A stretch of DNA of 41,371 nucleotides from Rugamonas violacea (GCF_016461825.1 NZ_JAEMNU010000036.1:1-41371); one strand, 5' to 3'. Shown: positions 7,300-17,314, numbered from the stretch's first letter. Numbers and translations are program-made. Notes: a model not told the origin generated them from the sequence alone.

Positions 7300-8568
7300 T
7301 TAATTCTCGCCCGATGCCTTGGCCGGTTCCTGATAAATCAATAACGGTTTGGCGCCGCTGGTGATGGTGTTCTCGTCGATCACCACCTTGGTGACGTTCT
7401 GCTCGTTGGGCAGTTCGTACATGACGTCCAGCAAGGCGTGCTCGAGGATCGAGCGCAGGCCGCGGGCGCCGGTCTTGCGCGCCAACGCCTTCTTGGCGAT
7501 CGCGTGCAGGGCGGCCGGACGAATCTCCAACTCGGCGCCTTCCATGTCGAGCAGCTTCGAGTATTGCTTGACCAGGGCGTTCTTCGGCTCGATCAGGATC
7601 TGGATCAGCGCCTCCTCGGTCAGCTCGGACAGGGTGGCGACCACCGGCAGACGGCCGACCAGCTCGGGGATCAGGCCGAACTTGATCAGATCCTCCGGTT
7701 CGGCTTCCAGCAGCACGTCGCTGGCCGAACGCTCGGACTTGCTCTTCACGCTGGCCGAGAAGCCGATGCCGCTCTTCTCCGAACGGTTGGCGATCACCTT
7801 GGCCAGGCCGTCGAAGGCGCCGCCGCAGATGAACATGATGTTGGTGGTGTCGATCTGCACGAAGTCCTGGTTCGGATGCTTGCGGCCGCCCTGTGGCGGC
7901 ACCGAGGCCATGGTGCCCTCGATCAGCTTCAGCAGCGCCTGCTGCACGCCCTCGCCCGAAACGTCGCGGGTGATCGACGGATTGTCCGACTTGCGCGAGA
8001 TCTTGTCGATCTCATCGATGTAGACAATGCCGCGCTGGGCCTTCTCGACATCGTAGTTGCAACTTTGCAACAGTTTCTGGATGATATTCTCGACATCCTC
8101 ACCGACATAACCGGCTTCGGTCAGCGTGGTGGCGTCGGCGATGACGAAGGGCACGTTGAGCATGCGCGCCAGGGTCTGCGCCAGCAGGGTCTTGCCGGAG
8201 CCGGTGGGGCCGACCAGCAGGATGTTGCTCTTGGCCAGCTCGATGTCGTCCTTCTTGCCCAAGTGCTTGAGGCGCTTGTAGTGGTTGTACACCGCCACCG
8301 ACAGGATGCGCTTGGCCGTTTGCTGGCCGATCACGTACTGGTCGAGCAGATCCTTGATTTCGTGCGGGGTCGGCAGGTCCGACTTGGCGCCGGCGACCGA
8401 CTCGATGGCCGAGGTTTCGTCGCGGATAATGTCATTGCACAGGTCAATGCATTCGTCGCAGATGAAGACCGACGGGCCGGCGATGAGTTTCTTTACCTCG
8501 TGCTGGCTCTTGCCGCAAAACGAGCAGTACAGTAATTTTTCGCCGCTGGAGGATTTTTTGTCTGACAT
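7300..8568 (-). CDS. clpX: ClpXP unfoldase subunit ClpX
   Basis: ClpX is the AAA+ unfoldase that recognises substrates such as ssrA-tagged proteins and feeds them to ClpP. The product is 422 residues. The N-terminal zinc-binding domain has four cysteines at positions 15, 18, 37 and 40 (CSFC and CDEC). The AAA+ module carries Walker A GPTGSGKT, the pore-loop GYVG, Walker [10 protein letters not shown], and an IGF loop (KSGIGFSA) that docks on ClpP. It ends [14 protein letters not shown]. The ATG at 8568 fits the family N-terminus MSDKK. A strong hairpin lies between clpP and clpX, so clpX probably also has its own promoter. Confidence 0.98.
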   Translation of the reverse strand: MSDKKSSSGEKLLYCSFCGKSQHEVKKLIAGPSVFICDECIDLCNDIIRDETSAIESVAGAKSDLPTPHEIKDLLDQYVIGQQTAKRILSVAVYNHYKRLKHLGKKDDIELAKSNILLVGPTGSGKTLLAQTLARMLNVPFVIADATTLTEAGYVGEDVENIIQKLLQSCNYDVEKAQRGIVYIDEIDKISRKSDNPSITRDVSGEGVQQALLKLIEGTMASVPPQGGRKHPNQDFVQIDTTNIMFICGGAFDGLAKVIANRSEKSGIGFSASVKSKSERSASDVLLEAEPEDLIKFGLIPELVGRLPVVATLSELTEEALIQILIEPKNALVKQYSKLLDMEGAELEIRPAALHAIAKKALARKTGARGLRSILEHALLDVMYELPNEQNVTKVVIDENTITSGAKPLLIYQEPAKASGEN

Positions 8569-8674
8569 GGGGCAGTTTTCTTTGGTTTAGCAGTAGGGGT
8601 GTTGCTGGTGCCGGAAAGCATGTTTGCCACGGAAAAACCGCGCGTAACCACCATGCTACCCGAAATGAAAACGA

Positions 8675-8708
8675 AACGCCCGAACGTTTGAGCGTCCGGG
8701 CGTTTTTT
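8675..8708 (-). terminator. Terminator between clpP and clpX
   Basis: AACGCCCGAACG (8675-8686) pairs with CGTCCGGGCGTT (8693-8704) with one mismatch and a 6-base loop. T-rich tracts follow on both strands: TTTTTTT on plus and TTTCGTTTT on minus. It follows the clpP stop closely and likely limits read-through into clpX. Confidence 0.75.
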
Positions 8709-8730
8709 TAGCAAGACCGCTTGGGACGCA

Positions 8731-9348
8731 TCAAGCGCGGCTGGTCAACACTTTGTCGATCAAACCGTACTCCGCGGCCTCGTCGGCGGACAGGAAGCGG
8801 TCGCGGTCCGTGTCCTTGGCGATCTGCTCGACCGTCTGACCGGTGCGCTCCGCCAGGATGCTGTTCAGGCGGTGGCGCAGGTAGAGGATTTCCTTGGCCT
8901 GGATCTCGATGTCCGAGGCCTGGCCCTGCGAGCCACCGGACGGCTGGTGGATCATGATGCGCGAGTTCGGCAGCGAGAAGCGCTTGCCCTTGGCGCCGGC
9001 GGCCAGCAGGAAGGCGCCCATCGAGGCGGCCATGCCGGTGCACAACGTCGAGACGTCGGGCTTGATGAACTGCATCGTGTCGAAGATGGCCATGCCGGCC
9101 GAGACCGAGCCGCCAGGCGAGTTGATGTAGAGCGAGATGTCCTTGTCGGGATTTTCGCTCTCCAGGAACAACAACTGGGCGACGATCAAGTTCGCCATCT
9201 GGTCGTTGACGGGGCCAACCATGAAGATCACGCGCTCTTTGAGCAGGCGCGAATAGATGTCGTAGGAGCGCTCGCCGCGGCCGCTCTGTTCGACCACCAT
9301 CGGCACCAGGCCGAGCATTTGTGTGTCCAGCGCCGGATTTCGGTTCAT
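8731..9348 (-). CDS. clpP: ATP-dependent Clp protease proteolytic subunit ClpP
   Basis: ClpP forms the double-ring serine protease chamber used with ClpX or ClpA. The product is 205 residues, the usual size. The catalytic triad is visible as serine 109 in GMAASMGAF, histidine 134 in IMIHQPSGG and aspartate 183 in DTDRDRF. The short N-terminal extension before [18 protein letters not shown] is the expected propeptide. AAGGA lies upstream of the ATG. The gene follows tig after 119 bases, and the two are often co-regulated. Confidence 0.98.
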   Translation of the reverse strand: MNRNPALDTQMLGLVPMVVEQSGRGERSYDIYSRLLKERVIFMVGPVNDQMANLIVAQLLFLESENPDKDISLYINSPGGSVSAGMAIFDTMQFIKPDVSTLCTGMAASMGAFLLAAGAKGKRFSLPNSRIMIHQPSGGSQGQASDIEIQAKEILYLRHRLNSILAERTGQTVEQIAKDTDRDRFLSADEAAEYGLIDKVLTSRA

Positions 9349-9467
9349 ACCAGTATTCCTTTTCCTTGTGAAGCAGCCAGGGTCGATTGCCAGACGGCCT
9401 CGCGGCGGCCGCCCCGCGCGAGGCGGAACGACTACCGGAGACCGTCCTTATTCTAGCCTAAGCTGGA

Positions 9468-10808
9468 TTACGCTTGAGCGTTGCTTCCCATCAATTCATC
9501 GAACGCGACAACCTTGGACGACGACTTGGACAGGCCCAGTACGTAGTTGACGACGTTTTCTTCCAATACAAGGGCTTCGACTTCGGCCAGACGGCGACGG
9601 TCGCTGTAGTAGTACTTCAGCACTTCGCGCGGGTCTTCGTAGCTTTGGGCGAAGTCTTCGACTTGCGCTTTGACTTGCTCAGGCGTGGCTTGCAGCTTGT
9701 TGTCGCCAACCAGTTGCGACAGGATCAGGCCCAGGCGGACGCGACGTTCGGCTTTTTCAGCGAACAGTTCGGCCGGGAAAGGCACGTCCTTGATGTTCAT
9801 GCCGCGCTGCGCCATGTCCTGGCGGGTCATGTCGGCCAGACGCTCGCTGTCCTGGGCGATCAGGGCTTGCGGCACGTCCAGGGTGGCGGTCTTGACCAGC
9901 GCATCCATCACGGCTTCCTTGTTGCGGGCCTTGACACGGCCGGCGACTTCGCGTTCCAGGTTGACTTTGATGTCTTCGCGCATTTTGGCGATGTCGCCAT
10001 CGGCCACGCCCAGCGACTTGGCGAACTCGGTGTCGACTTCCGGCAGGTGCGCCCATTCCAGCTGTTTCAGCGTGATGGTGAACGAGGCGGTCTTGCCGGC
10101 CACGTCCTTACCATGGTAGTCCTCCGGGAAGGCCAATGGGAAGGTCTTCGCCTGGCCGACCTTCAGGCCGATGGTGGCGGCTTCGAACTCCGGCAGCATG
10201 CGGCCTTCGCCGAGCACGAAGGCGTAGTCGTCGGCCTTGCCGCCCGGGAATTCGACGTCGTCGATCGAGCCGACGAAGTCGACGGTCACGCGGTCGCCGT
10301 TGGCGGCAATCGCCGCGCCGCCGTCGCCGTGTTCGCCAGCCTCACCCTTGGTGTGGAAGTGCACGCGCTGCTTGCGCAGGATGTCGATGGTCTTGTCGAT
10401 TTCCGCGGCCGACACTTCGGCTTTGACGGTCTCGATTTCCACGGTGGTCAGATCGCCGACCACGACTTCCGGATAGACTTCGAAGGTGGCGTCGAAGGTC
10501 AGCACGCCGTCGGCCGAATCTTCCTTCGGTTCGATGCGTGGGTAACCGGCAACGCGCAGGTTGTTTTCGTTGGCGGCGTCGTTGAAGGCGCGGCCAACTT
10601 TGTCATTCAGCACTTCGGTTTCGATCTGATAACCGTACTGTGCTGCGACCATTTTTAAAGGAACTTTGCCCGGACGGAAGCCTGGTGCCTTAGCCGACTT
10701 GGCTTGCACTTTCAGGCGTTTCTCAACTTCGGTGCGGACATCAGTCAGCGGGAAGGAGATCGTGATACGACGTTCGAGTTTGCCCAAGGTTTCGACTGCA
10801 GTTGCCAT
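9468..10808 (-). CDS. tig: Trigger factor, ribosome-associated chaperone
   Basis: Trigger factor binds ribosomal protein L23 at the exit tunnel and is the first chaperone to meet nascent chains. The product is 446 residues. The ribosome-binding signature GFRPGKVP is at residues 43-50. A central FKBP-type prolyl isomerase domain (about 165-245) begins near [13 protein letters not shown], and a helical C-terminal chaperone domain follows. It starts [14 protein letters not shown], typical of betaproteobacteria. It lies 34 bases after the tRNA-Leu gene on the same strand and heads the tig-clpP-clpX-lon block. Confidence 0.97.
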   Translation of the reverse strand: MATAVETLGKLERRITISFPLTDVRTEVEKRLKVQAKSAKAPGFRPGKVPLKMVAAQYGYQIETEVLNDKVGRAFNDAANENNLRVAGYPRIEPKEDSADGVLTFDATFEVYPEVVVGDLTTVEIETVKAEVSAAEIDKTIDILRKQRVHFHTKGEAGEHGDGGAAIAANGDRVTVDFVGSIDDVEFPGGKADDYAFVLGEGRMLPEFEAATIGLKVGQAKTFPLAFPEDYHGKDVAGKTASFTITLKQLEWAHLPEVDTEFAKSLGVADGDIAKMREDIKVNLEREVAGRVKARNKEAVMDALVKTATLDVPQALIAQDSERLADMTRQDMAQRGMNIKDVPFPAELFAEKAERRVRLGLILSQLVGDNKLQATPEQVKAQVEDFAQSYEDPREVLKYYYSDRRRLAEVEALVLEENVVNYVLGLSKSSSKVVAFDELMGSNAQA

Positions 10809-10842
10809 GTTTAAAAATCGTCCAAAAAATTAGAAATACAGT

Positions 10843-10929
10843 TGGTGCGAGGAGGGGGACTCGAACCCCCACACCATTGCTGGCGTCAGGACCTAAACCT
10901 GGTGCGTCTACCAATTTCGCCATCCTCGC
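10843..10929 (-). tRNA. tRNA-Leu (TAG)
   Basis: The 87-nt gene read on the minus strand begins GCGAGGATGGCGAAATTGG and ends CCTCGCACCA, with CCA encoded. The anticodon loop GTTTAGGT gives TAG, and a long variable arm (class II) is present as expected for leucine. It is directly upstream of tig and may be processed from a shared transcript. Confidence 0.95.
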
Positions 10930-11155
10930 GGCATGTTTGCACAAAAGCAAAGGGCGACCCGTAAGTGAAAACGGCCGCCCCATCCCGCCAAAGGCGAGAG
11001 CTTTCAACTTCAACGCGGTATTTTAACGGGTTTTTCGGCGCGATGTGATGATTTTTAACCTATCGCCAACATTCTGCTCTTCTTTGCCTAACTTCTTCGA
11101 AAACCCGCCCTTCCCCAATCTCAAACGCCACCCGCGCACGCCGCGTTCCGCGCCG

Positions 11156-11716
11156 CTAGAAGCCGTCCGGCAACCAGCCCGGATCGAAGCGGCCCTCGCT
11201 GAGCGGCTTTTGCGCCGCCGCCGCTTGCGCCACGGCCAGCAAAGCCTGGTACAACTCGTCGAATTCGGCATTGTGGTCGTGCTGCCAGCGGCTGACGTCG
11301 ACGCTCCGCCCCGAGGCCAGGCGCACGGCGATGCGCGGCCTGGCCGCGTCCGGCAGGCCGGGCTTGCTGCTGGAGGCGATGGGCGCCGCCGCGTGGGCGG
11401 CGGCCAGGCGTAGCAGCCGGGCCATGGCCTCGGCCGGCACGGCCAGCTGGTAACGCTTTTCGGCCAGCGCCGTCACGCCGGACAGGCGCGACACCAGCTG
11501 GCAATAGCCCTTGCCGTCGGCGGCCAGGTAGATAAGCTGGCCGCCATGCAAGGGCTGCACGTCCCTCAAGATAATCGCCGCCACCTGGTCCACCTTGGCC
11601 CGCCCTTCTTCCTGTGCGCTGGCGGGCCGCGACGCGGCGACCCGCTCGGGCGCCGCGCAAGCGGCGACCAACAAAGTCAGCAAAATGACCGCCCTAGCCT
11701 TGACGTTTGCGCCCAT
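11156..11716 (-). CDS. Small uncharacterised lipoprotein
   Basis: The 186-residue product has a signal peptide ending in the lipobox-like VAAC (about residues 17-20), so it is probably a lipid-anchored envelope protein. The rest is alanine-rich and mostly soluble, with phrases such as HGGQLIYLAADGKGYCQLV, SGRSVDVSRWQHDHNAEFDELYQAL and a C-terminal GRFDPGWLPDGF. I do not recognise the family. Its start overlaps the end of the upstream PEP-CTERM metallopeptidase gene by 23 bases on the same strand, so the two are probably translated together and may act together at the cell envelope. Function is unknown. Confidence 0.65.
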   Translation of the reverse strand: MGANVKARAVILLTLLVAACAAPERVAASRPASAQEEGRAKVDQVAAIILRDVQPLHGGQLIYLAADGKGYCQLVSRLSGVTALAEKRYQLAVPAEAMARLLRLAAAHAAAPIASSSKPGLPDAARPRIAVRLASGRSVDVSRWQHDHNAEFDELYQALLAVAQAAAAQKPLSEGRFDPGWLPDGF

Positions 11717-12482
11717 ACATCCCCATCAACATGAACAAGCCGGCACACAACAGCGCCACCTCGGACGGCTCCGGCACGGCCGTCAAGATGAACGGCGTGG
11801 TCGGATTCAACTGCTTCATGTAATCGTAATACTGTTGATAGTACCGCGCATACATGACCGGATTGGCATTTAATGCGCCCAAGCCCATCAAACCGTCGTT
11901 CGACAGTGTCGGATTCGGGTATTGGTTCACCGCGCCGCCGATGTACTCGTCGAACAGGCCCATCATGTGGCCGACCTCGTGGGCGTTGACGCTGGCGCTG
12001 TCGCCGGTGTACCAGTTCAGCATGTCCGAACGGCCCGGGCCGGCGTGCACCTGGACCTTCTGGTTGAACGGCCCGTCGGTCGTCAGCGCGACGAAAATAG
12101 GAATCACCTGGCCGGTGCTGGTGTCCTTGACCGCGTATTTGTTGTCCCACACCGAGGCGACCCCGGCCTTCGCGGCGTTGGCGTAGGCGGTCTTCTGGGC
12201 GGCGGTATAGTTGAGTCCGGCGTCGAAGGAGAAGTCGATCTGGATGTCCTTCAGCAGCTTCTTGCCGTCGAAGCTGCGCGTGTAGCTGTAGTCCCAGGTA
12301 TAGGGACCGAAGGGGCCGGGGTTGCCGGCGTTATCCTTCAGGTCGGCGTCGCCGTAGGCCGGCGTGGTGCGCGTGCCGGTGATGTTTTGCGAACCGGTGG
12401 CCAAGTCGGCCAGCGCAGAGGTGGAAAGCGATGCCATCGCCATGGCGACAAGTAGTGACGATATGTTGATTTTATTTTTCAT
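11694..12482 (-). CDS. Secreted zincin-type metallopeptidase with PEP-CTERM sorting signal
   Basis: The 262-residue product starts MKNKINISSLLVAMAMAS with a signal peptide ending ALA-D. A zinc site HEVGHMMGLFDEY is at residues 168-180: histidines 168 and 172, catalytic glutamate 169, and probable third ligand aspartate 178 in an HExxHxxGxxD arrangement. A methionine-containing turn (NPVMYARYY) lies downstream. The C-terminus is a PEP-CTERM signal: VPEPSE, a hydrophobic helix (ALLCAGLFMLMGM) and a basic tail (GRKRQG), recognised by exosortase in exopolysaccharide producers. Of two close ATGs, 12482 has GAGA 6 bases upstream; 12488 is the alternative. Substrate is unknown. It is translationally coupled to the small lipoprotein. 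Confidence 0.8.
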   Translation of the reverse strand: MKNKINISSLLVAMAMASLSTSALADLATGSQNITGTRTTPAYGDADLKDNAGNPGPFGPYTWDYSYTRSFDGKKLLKDIQIDFSFDAGLNYTAAQKTAYANAAKAGVASVWDNKYAVKDTSTGQVIPIFVALTTDGPFNQKVQVHAGPGRSDMLNWYTGDSASVNAHEVGHMMGLFDEYIGGAVNQYPNPTLSNDGLMGLGALNANPVMYARYYQQYYDYMKQLNPTTPFILTAVPEPSEVALLCAGLFMLMGMYGRKRQG

Positions 12483-12740
12483 TTTCATTCTCGAATAATA
12501 GTTATTAGCAATACCGGATGGCTTACCTCCCTGATTACCCTCGACACGCACAACTCCATCCCCGCACCCGGTAGACCGACGTAAAAACCATCGTTGCAAA
12601 TTGCGTGGAAGAAAAACTAAATGAGCAAATTAAACAATGGCTAGACCAACTTAGGATATGAAACCCACTGTGTCAAGGATGGCTCCGCCTGACCTCTGAG
12701 GGCCATCATCGGATATGCGCCAAATGTTTGATTTAAAACG

Positions 12741-12775
12741 AAAAACGGCGGATCCCCCCGGGGGAATCCGCCGTT
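12741..12775 (-). terminator. Terminator of the RND efflux operon
   Basis: AACGGCGGAT and ATCCGCCGTT pair over 10 bp with an inner CCCCC/GGGGG extension. The minus-strand tail is TTTTTCG. It lies 15 bases past the stop of the RND gene. Confidence 0.85.
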
Positions 12776-12790
12776 GCGTTCCATCCTTGA

Positions 12791-15700
12791 CTAAGCGGCG
12801 GAACGGGTTTGTGGTTTTTTGACCCGGAACCAGGCGGCGTACAACGCCGGCAGGAACAACAGCGTCAGCGCGGTCGCCAGGATCAGGCCGCCCATGATGG
12901 CCACCGCCATCGGCCCCCAGAACACCGAACGCGACAAGGGGATCATCGCCAGCGCGGCGGCGGCGGCCGTCAGGATGATCGGCCGGCAGCGGCGCACGGC
13001 CGATTCGACGATCGCGTCCCACGGCTCGGCGCCGCCGGCGATGTCCTGCTCGATCTGGTCGACCAGGATCACCGAGTTGCGGATGATCATGCCGAACAGC
13101 GCGATCACGCCAAGGTTGGCGACGAAACCGAGCGGACGGTGCAGCAACAGCAGGGCCATCGCCGCGCCAGCCACGCCCAGCGGACCGGTCAGGAACACCA
13201 GCAGCGAACGCGAGAAGCTATGCAGCTGCAACATCAGCAAGGTGAAGATCAAGAAGATCGCCAGCGGCAGGTTGGCCGCGATCGAGGCCTCGGCGGCGCC
13301 GCTGTCGGCCGCCGCGCCCTTGACCTGGATGCGGTAGCCGGCCGGCAGCTTGGCGCGCAGCGCGTCGAGTTTCGGATTGACCTGGCCCGACACGGTCGGC
13401 CCCTGGATGCCGTCGACCACGTCGGACTGCACGGTGATCGCCCATTCGCGCCCCTCGCGCCAGACCACGCCCGGCTCCCACACGAAGTGGGCGCGGGCCA
13501 GCTGGCCGATGGTGACCGACTTGCCGTTTTGCGTGGGAATATTCGTATCGTTCAGGATGGAAATAGTCTGCCGCTCCTCGATCGGCTGGCGGATCTGGAT
13601 GTCGATCAGCTTGTTATCCTCGCGGAACTTGCCGATGGTCGTGCCGGACAGGATGGTGTTGGCGGCGCGCATCACCGTTTGCGAGGTCACGCCCAGCGCG
13701 CGCATCTTGTCCTGGTCCAGGTCCAGCCGCAGCACCTTGATCGACTCGTTCCAATTGTCGTTCACACCCAGGGTGCTGGGGTTGGCGCGCATGATGTCCT
13801 TGACCTGGTCGGCGATGGCGCGCACCTTGTCCACCTCGGTGCCGGTGACGCGGAACTGCACCGGATACGGCACCGGCGGCCCGTTCGGCAGCAGCTTGAC
13901 GCGGCCGCGCACCTCGGGGAAGTCCTGCTTGAAGATGGCGACGATCTTGTCGCGCAGGATGCCGCGGGTGGCCAGGTCCTTCGGCAGCACGACGATCTGC
14001 GACACGTTCGACTGCGGGAAGATCTGGTCCAGCGGCAGGTAGAAACGCGGGCTGCCGGTGCCGACGTAGCTGGTGGTGCTGACCACCCCGTCCTGCTTGG
14101 CGATGAAGGCCTCGAATTTTTTCACCTGCGCCTCGTTGGCGGCGAAGGTGGTGCCCTCGGGCGACCACAACTCGACCATCAGCTCGGGCCGGCTCGAATC
14201 CGGGAAGAACTGCTTCTCGATGAAGTTGAAGCCGTAGACACCCAGCGCGAACACCAGCAGGGTGGTGAGGATGGTGGTCTTGCGGTACTCGACGCACCAG
14301 GTGACGACGGCGCGGAACTTGCGGAAGCCCGGCGTGTCGAACAGGTCGTGCTCGTCGCTGGCGTGCGGCTTGACCTTCAGCAACACGTAGCCGATGTAGG
14401 GCGTGAACACCACCGCCACCACCCAGGAGATGCACAGCGCCAGCGCATTGACCGAGAACAGCGAAAAGGTGTACTCGCCGGCGGCCGACTTGGCCAGGCC
14501 GATCGGCAGGAAGCCGGCCACCGTGATGAGCGTGCCGGTCAGCATCGGCATGGCGGTCGAGGTGTAGGCGAAGGTGGCGGCGTCGAAGCGCGACATGCCC
14601 TCCTCCATCTTGCGCACCATCATTTCGACGGCGATGATGGCGTCGTCGACCAGCAGGCCGAGGGCGATGATCAGCGCACCGAGCGAAATCTTGTGCAGGT
14701 CGATGTCGAGGATGCGCATGCACAGGAAGGTCACCGACAGCACCAGCGGAATGGTCAGCGCCACCACCAGGCCGGGCCGCACGTCCAGGCGGAAGGGCTT
14801 GGTGTGCAGGCCGAGCGCCAGGAAGCTGACGGCCAGCACGATCAGCACCGCCTCGATCAAGGTGTGGACGAACTCGCTCACCGAGGCGGTCACCGCCTCC
14901 GGCTGGTTCGACACGCGCTTCAGCTCTATCCCCACCGGCAGCTTGGCGCGCAGCTCGTCGACGGTTTTTTGCATGGCCTTGCCCATGACGATGATGTTGC
15001 CGCCCTTCTCCATCGAGACGCCCAGGCCGATCACGTCCTTGCCGTTGAAGCGCATTTTCTCGCGCGGCGGGTCCTGGTACTCACGCTTGATGGTGGCGAA
15101 GTCGCCCAGGCGGAAGGTGGTGCCGTTGGCGCGCAGCTCGAACTCCTCCAGGTCCTTGACCGTCTTCAGGGCGCCGGTGACGCGCACCTGCAGGTTGTCG
15201 GTCGGCGTGACCAGCACGCCGGTCGACTCGACCGTGTTCTGGCTGGCGATCTGGTTGACGATGGCCTCGAAGGAGATGCCCAACTGGGCGAACTTCTTGT
15301 GCGAGAACTCGATGTTGATCTTCTCGTCCTGCACGCCGAACAACTCGACCTTGGACACCAGCGGCACGCCGAGCAATTGCTGGCGCACGAAGTCGGCGTA
15401 GTCCTTCATCTCGGCGTAGTTGAAGCCGTTGCCCTCGAGCGCGAAGATGGAGCCGTAGGTGTCGCCGAACTCGTCGTTGAAGAACGGTCCCTGCACGCCG
15501 GACGGCAGGGTCGCGACGATGTCGCCGATCTTCTTGCGCACCTGGTACCAGGCGGCGGCGGTGTCCTTGGGCGGCGCCGACTCGCGCAGCTTGAGGATGA
15601 TCAACGTCTCGCCCGGCTTGGAGTAGGAGCTGATCTCGTCGATGAAGGGGGTTTCCTGCAGCTTCTTTTCCAGCTTGTCGGTGACCTGGTCGGCCATCTG

Positions 15701-15883
15701 CAAGGCGGTGGCGCCCGGCCAGTTGGCGCGGATCACCATGGCGCGGAAGGTGAACGGCGGGTCCTCGTCCTGGCCCAGGCTGGAATAGCTGAGCATGCCG
15801 CCGATCAGCAGCACGGCGATCAGGTAGCGCGTCAGCGGGATATGTTCCAGCGCCCAGCGGGAAAGATTGAAGCCGCCCTTCAT
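12791..15883 (-). CDS. RND efflux pump, inner-membrane permease (AcrB-like family)
   Basis: The 1030-residue product is a proton-driven RND exporter of the hydrophobic/amphiphilic efflux type. It begins with the first transmembrane helix after LSRWALEHIPLTRYLIAV and the QDEDPPF motif. Two large periplasmic loops and about 12 helices follow. The transmembrane acidic relay is visible in GLLVDDAIIAVEMM. The sequence resembles pumps with a single dedicated adaptor rather than the classic AcrB. It overlaps the upstream adaptor gene by 4 bases (ATGA). No outer-membrane channel and no TetR- or LysR-type regulator is adjacent, so a shared TolC-like channel is likely. Substrate cannot be read from sequence. 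Confidence 0.92.
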   Translation of the reverse strand: MKGGFNLSRWALEHIPLTRYLIAVLLIGGMLSYSSLGQDEDPPFTFRAMVIRANWPGATALQMADQVTDKLEKKLQETPFIDEISSYSKPGETLIILKLRESAPPKDTAAAWYQVRKKIGDIVATLPSGVQGPFFNDEFGDTYGSIFALEGNGFNYAEMKDYADFVRQQLLGVPLVSKVELFGVQDEKINIEFSHKKFAQLGISFEAIVNQIASQNTVESTGVLVTPTDNLQVRVTGALKTVKDLEEFELRANGTTFRLGDFATIKREYQDPPREKMRFNGKDVIGLGVSMEKGGNIIVMGKAMQKTVDELRAKLPVGIELKRVSNQPEAVTASVSEFVHTLIEAVLIVLAVSFLALGLHTKPFRLDVRPGLVVALTIPLVLSVTFLCMRILDIDLHKISLGALIIALGLLVDDAIIAVEMMVRKMEEGMSRFDAATFAYTSTAMPMLTGTLITVAGFLPIGLAKSAAGEYTFSLFSVNALALCISWVVAVVFTPYIGYVLLKVKPHASDEHDLFDTPGFRKFRAVVTWCVEYRKTTILTTLLVFALGVYGFNFIEKQFFPDSSRPELMVELWSPEGTTFAANEAQVKKFEAFIAKQDGVVSTTSYVGTGSPRFYLPLDQIFPQSNVSQIVVLPKDLATRGILRDKIVAIFKQDFPEVRGRVKLLPNGPPVPYPVQFRVTGTEVDKVRAIADQVKDIMRANPSTLGVNDNWNESIKVLRLDLDQDKMRALGVTSQTVMRAANTILSGTTIGKFREDNKLIDIQIRQPIEERQTISILNDTNIPTQNGKSVTIGQLARAHFVWEPGVVWREGREWAITVQSDVVDGIQGPTVSGQVNPKLDALRAKLPAGYRIQVKGAAADSGAAEASIAANLPLAIFLIFTLLMLQLHSFSRSLLVFLTGPLGVAGAAMALLLLHRPLGFVANLGVIALFGMIIRNSVILVDQIEQDIAGGAEPWDAIVESAVRRCRPIILTAAAAALAMIPLSRSVFWGPMAVAIMGGLILATALTLLFLPALYAAWFRVKKPQTRSAA

Positions 15884-17091
15884 TTCGACGCCTCGGCGGT
15901 GGCGGCCGGCGCGGTGGCCGACGGGGTGGCCGACGTCGCGGCCGGTGTGGCGGCGGCGGGCTTGACGGCCAGGTCTTCGCCGAGGATCTTGACCTTCTGG
16001 CCCGGCTTGAGCAGATTGACGCCGGCGGTGACCACGGTCTGGCCCTCCTTGACGCCGCTGTTCAACACCAGGTCGTTGCCGGCGGCGCCGCCGATGGTCA
16101 CCGGCACCAGCTTGACGACACCGTTCTCGACCACCCAGACGGAGCTGGCCGATTTCTCATAGAACAGCGCCGTCAGCGGCACCTTGATCTGCGGCGTCGC
16201 CGTCTTCGAGGCGAACTGCACCACCGCCGTCATGCCCAGCTTGGCGTCGGCCAGGCTGTCCGGAATCGCCACCTTGACCGTGTAGGTGCGGGTCGACGGG
16301 TCGGCCACCGGCGAGATCTCGCGGATCTTGCCGGCCACCGACTGCTGCGGATTGGCCCACAGGCGCACGCGCACGTCGGCGATGCGGCGCAGCACGTCGA
16401 CCTTGTCCTCCGGCAGGCCGATGACGATCTCCTTCTCGCCCGCCTTGGCCACGCGCACCACCGGCGTGCCGGCGACGACCACCTGGCCGACCTCGGCGTC
16501 GACCGAGGTCACCACGCCGTCTATGTCGGCCAGCAAGGTGGCATAGCCGGCCTGGTTGGCCTGGCCGCGATAGGCCGCCATGGCCGAGTCGACGCTGGCC
16601 TGGGCCGATTTGAAGGCCGACTCCTTGGTGTCGAGCACGGCCTGGCTGACGAAATTTTTCTCGCGCAATTCCTGATAGCGCTTCAACTCGGCGCGCGCCA
16701 GGTCGCGGTTGGTCTCGGCGGCGCGCAACGCGGCCATGGCCTGCGCCTGCGACAGTTGCAGATCCTGCGGATCGAGCTGCATCAGCACCTGGCCTTTTTT
16801 CACCAGCGTGCCGACGTCGACCTTGCGCGCGACGATCTTGCCGCCGACCCGGAAGCCCAGGCGCGACTCGATGCGCGCCCTCACCTCGCCGGAAAACTCG
16901 GCGTTCACGTCGATGTCGCTGCCGTGCAGCACCATCGCGCGCACCGGACGGATGTCGACGGTCGCTTCGGGCGGTTTGCCGCAGCCGGCCAGCAGCAGCG
17001 CGGCGGCGGCGGCGGCCGTTGCCAGCGCCGGCAGACGGGGAATGGGGCGTGACGGAAAGCGGAGGTGGGGCAGGGTTTTCGGGGCGGGCAC
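15880..17091 (-). CDS. RND efflux periplasmic adaptor (membrane fusion) lipoprotein
   Basis: This is the adaptor linking the RND pump to an outer-membrane channel. The 403-residue product has a signal peptide ending in lipobox LLAGC, so it is lipid-anchored in the inner membrane. Barrel-sandwich halves (ESRLGFRVGGKIVARKVDVG and LLADIDGVVTSVDAEVGQ) flank an alpha-helical hairpin, followed by beta-barrel and membrane-proximal domains. I chose the GTG at 17091 because AAGGA lies 7 bases upstream and it places a normal signal peptide. The longer reading to 17130 also begins with GTG and has no ribosome site. The start of the RND gene is fused to its stop (ATGA). Confidence 0.9.
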   Translation of the reverse strand: MPAPKTLPHLRFPSRPIPRLPALATAAAAAALLLAGCGKPPEATVDIRPVRAMVLHGSDIDVNAEFSGEVRARIESRLGFRVGGKIVARKVDVGTLVKKGQVLMQLDPQDLQLSQAQAMAALRAAETNRDLARAELKRYQELREKNFVSQAVLDTKESAFKSAQASVDSAMAAYRGQANQAGYATLLADIDGVVTSVDAEVGQVVVAGTPVVRVAKAGEKEIVIGLPEDKVDVLRRIADVRVRLWANPQQSVAGKIREISPVADPSTRTYTVKVAIPDSLADAKLGMTAVVQFASKTATPQIKVPLTALFYEKSASSVWVVENGVVKLVPVTIGGAAGNDLVLNSGVKEGQTVVTAGVNLLKPGQKVKILGEDLAVKPAAATPAATSATPSATAPAATAEASK

Positions 17092-17243
17092 GGGATTTTC
17101 CTTTACTATGCGGGCGATTAGATTGGTCACGACGCGGTGAACTCGACGGCGGCTGCGCGCCGCGGAAGCGCCGTCCCGCCATGAATATGGTCCTAAAGCT
17201 TGCTGCTATTTCAAGATGGCACTACTATTACAGGCCGGAAAGT

Positions 17244-17314
17244 AAATGACTTTCCGTTAAGTAATTATAATCAGGTCAAATCCGTTTGCAAATGACTTTC
17301 GCGTCATTAATATA
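17244..17314 (+). promoter_or_regulatory. hpnC promoter with a dyad in its spacer and a distal direct repeat
   Basis: TTGCAA (17286-17291) and AATATA (17309-17314) are 17 bases apart. The spacer holds a perfect inverted repeat, AATGAC at 17291-17296 and GTCATT at 17303-17308. The 11-mer AAATGACTTTC occurs at 17290-17300 and again at 17244-17254, 46 bases apart, or about four helical turns. This is the arrangement of an operator pair for a repressor or an upstream activator site. The predicted start is only about 8 bases from the hpnC ATG, so hpnC RNA may be almost leaderless. The region is strikingly AT-rich. Confidence 0.5.

Noticed and set aside
12809..16162. 1117-codon open frame on the plus strand
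   Set aside because: It is antisense to the RND permease and adaptor, has a Gln/Arg/His/Asp-rich composition from high-GC third positions, and matches no family.
17131..17243. A TetR or LysR regulator for the RND pump
   Set aside because: No ORF of suitable length is present; only promoter-like sequence is seen.
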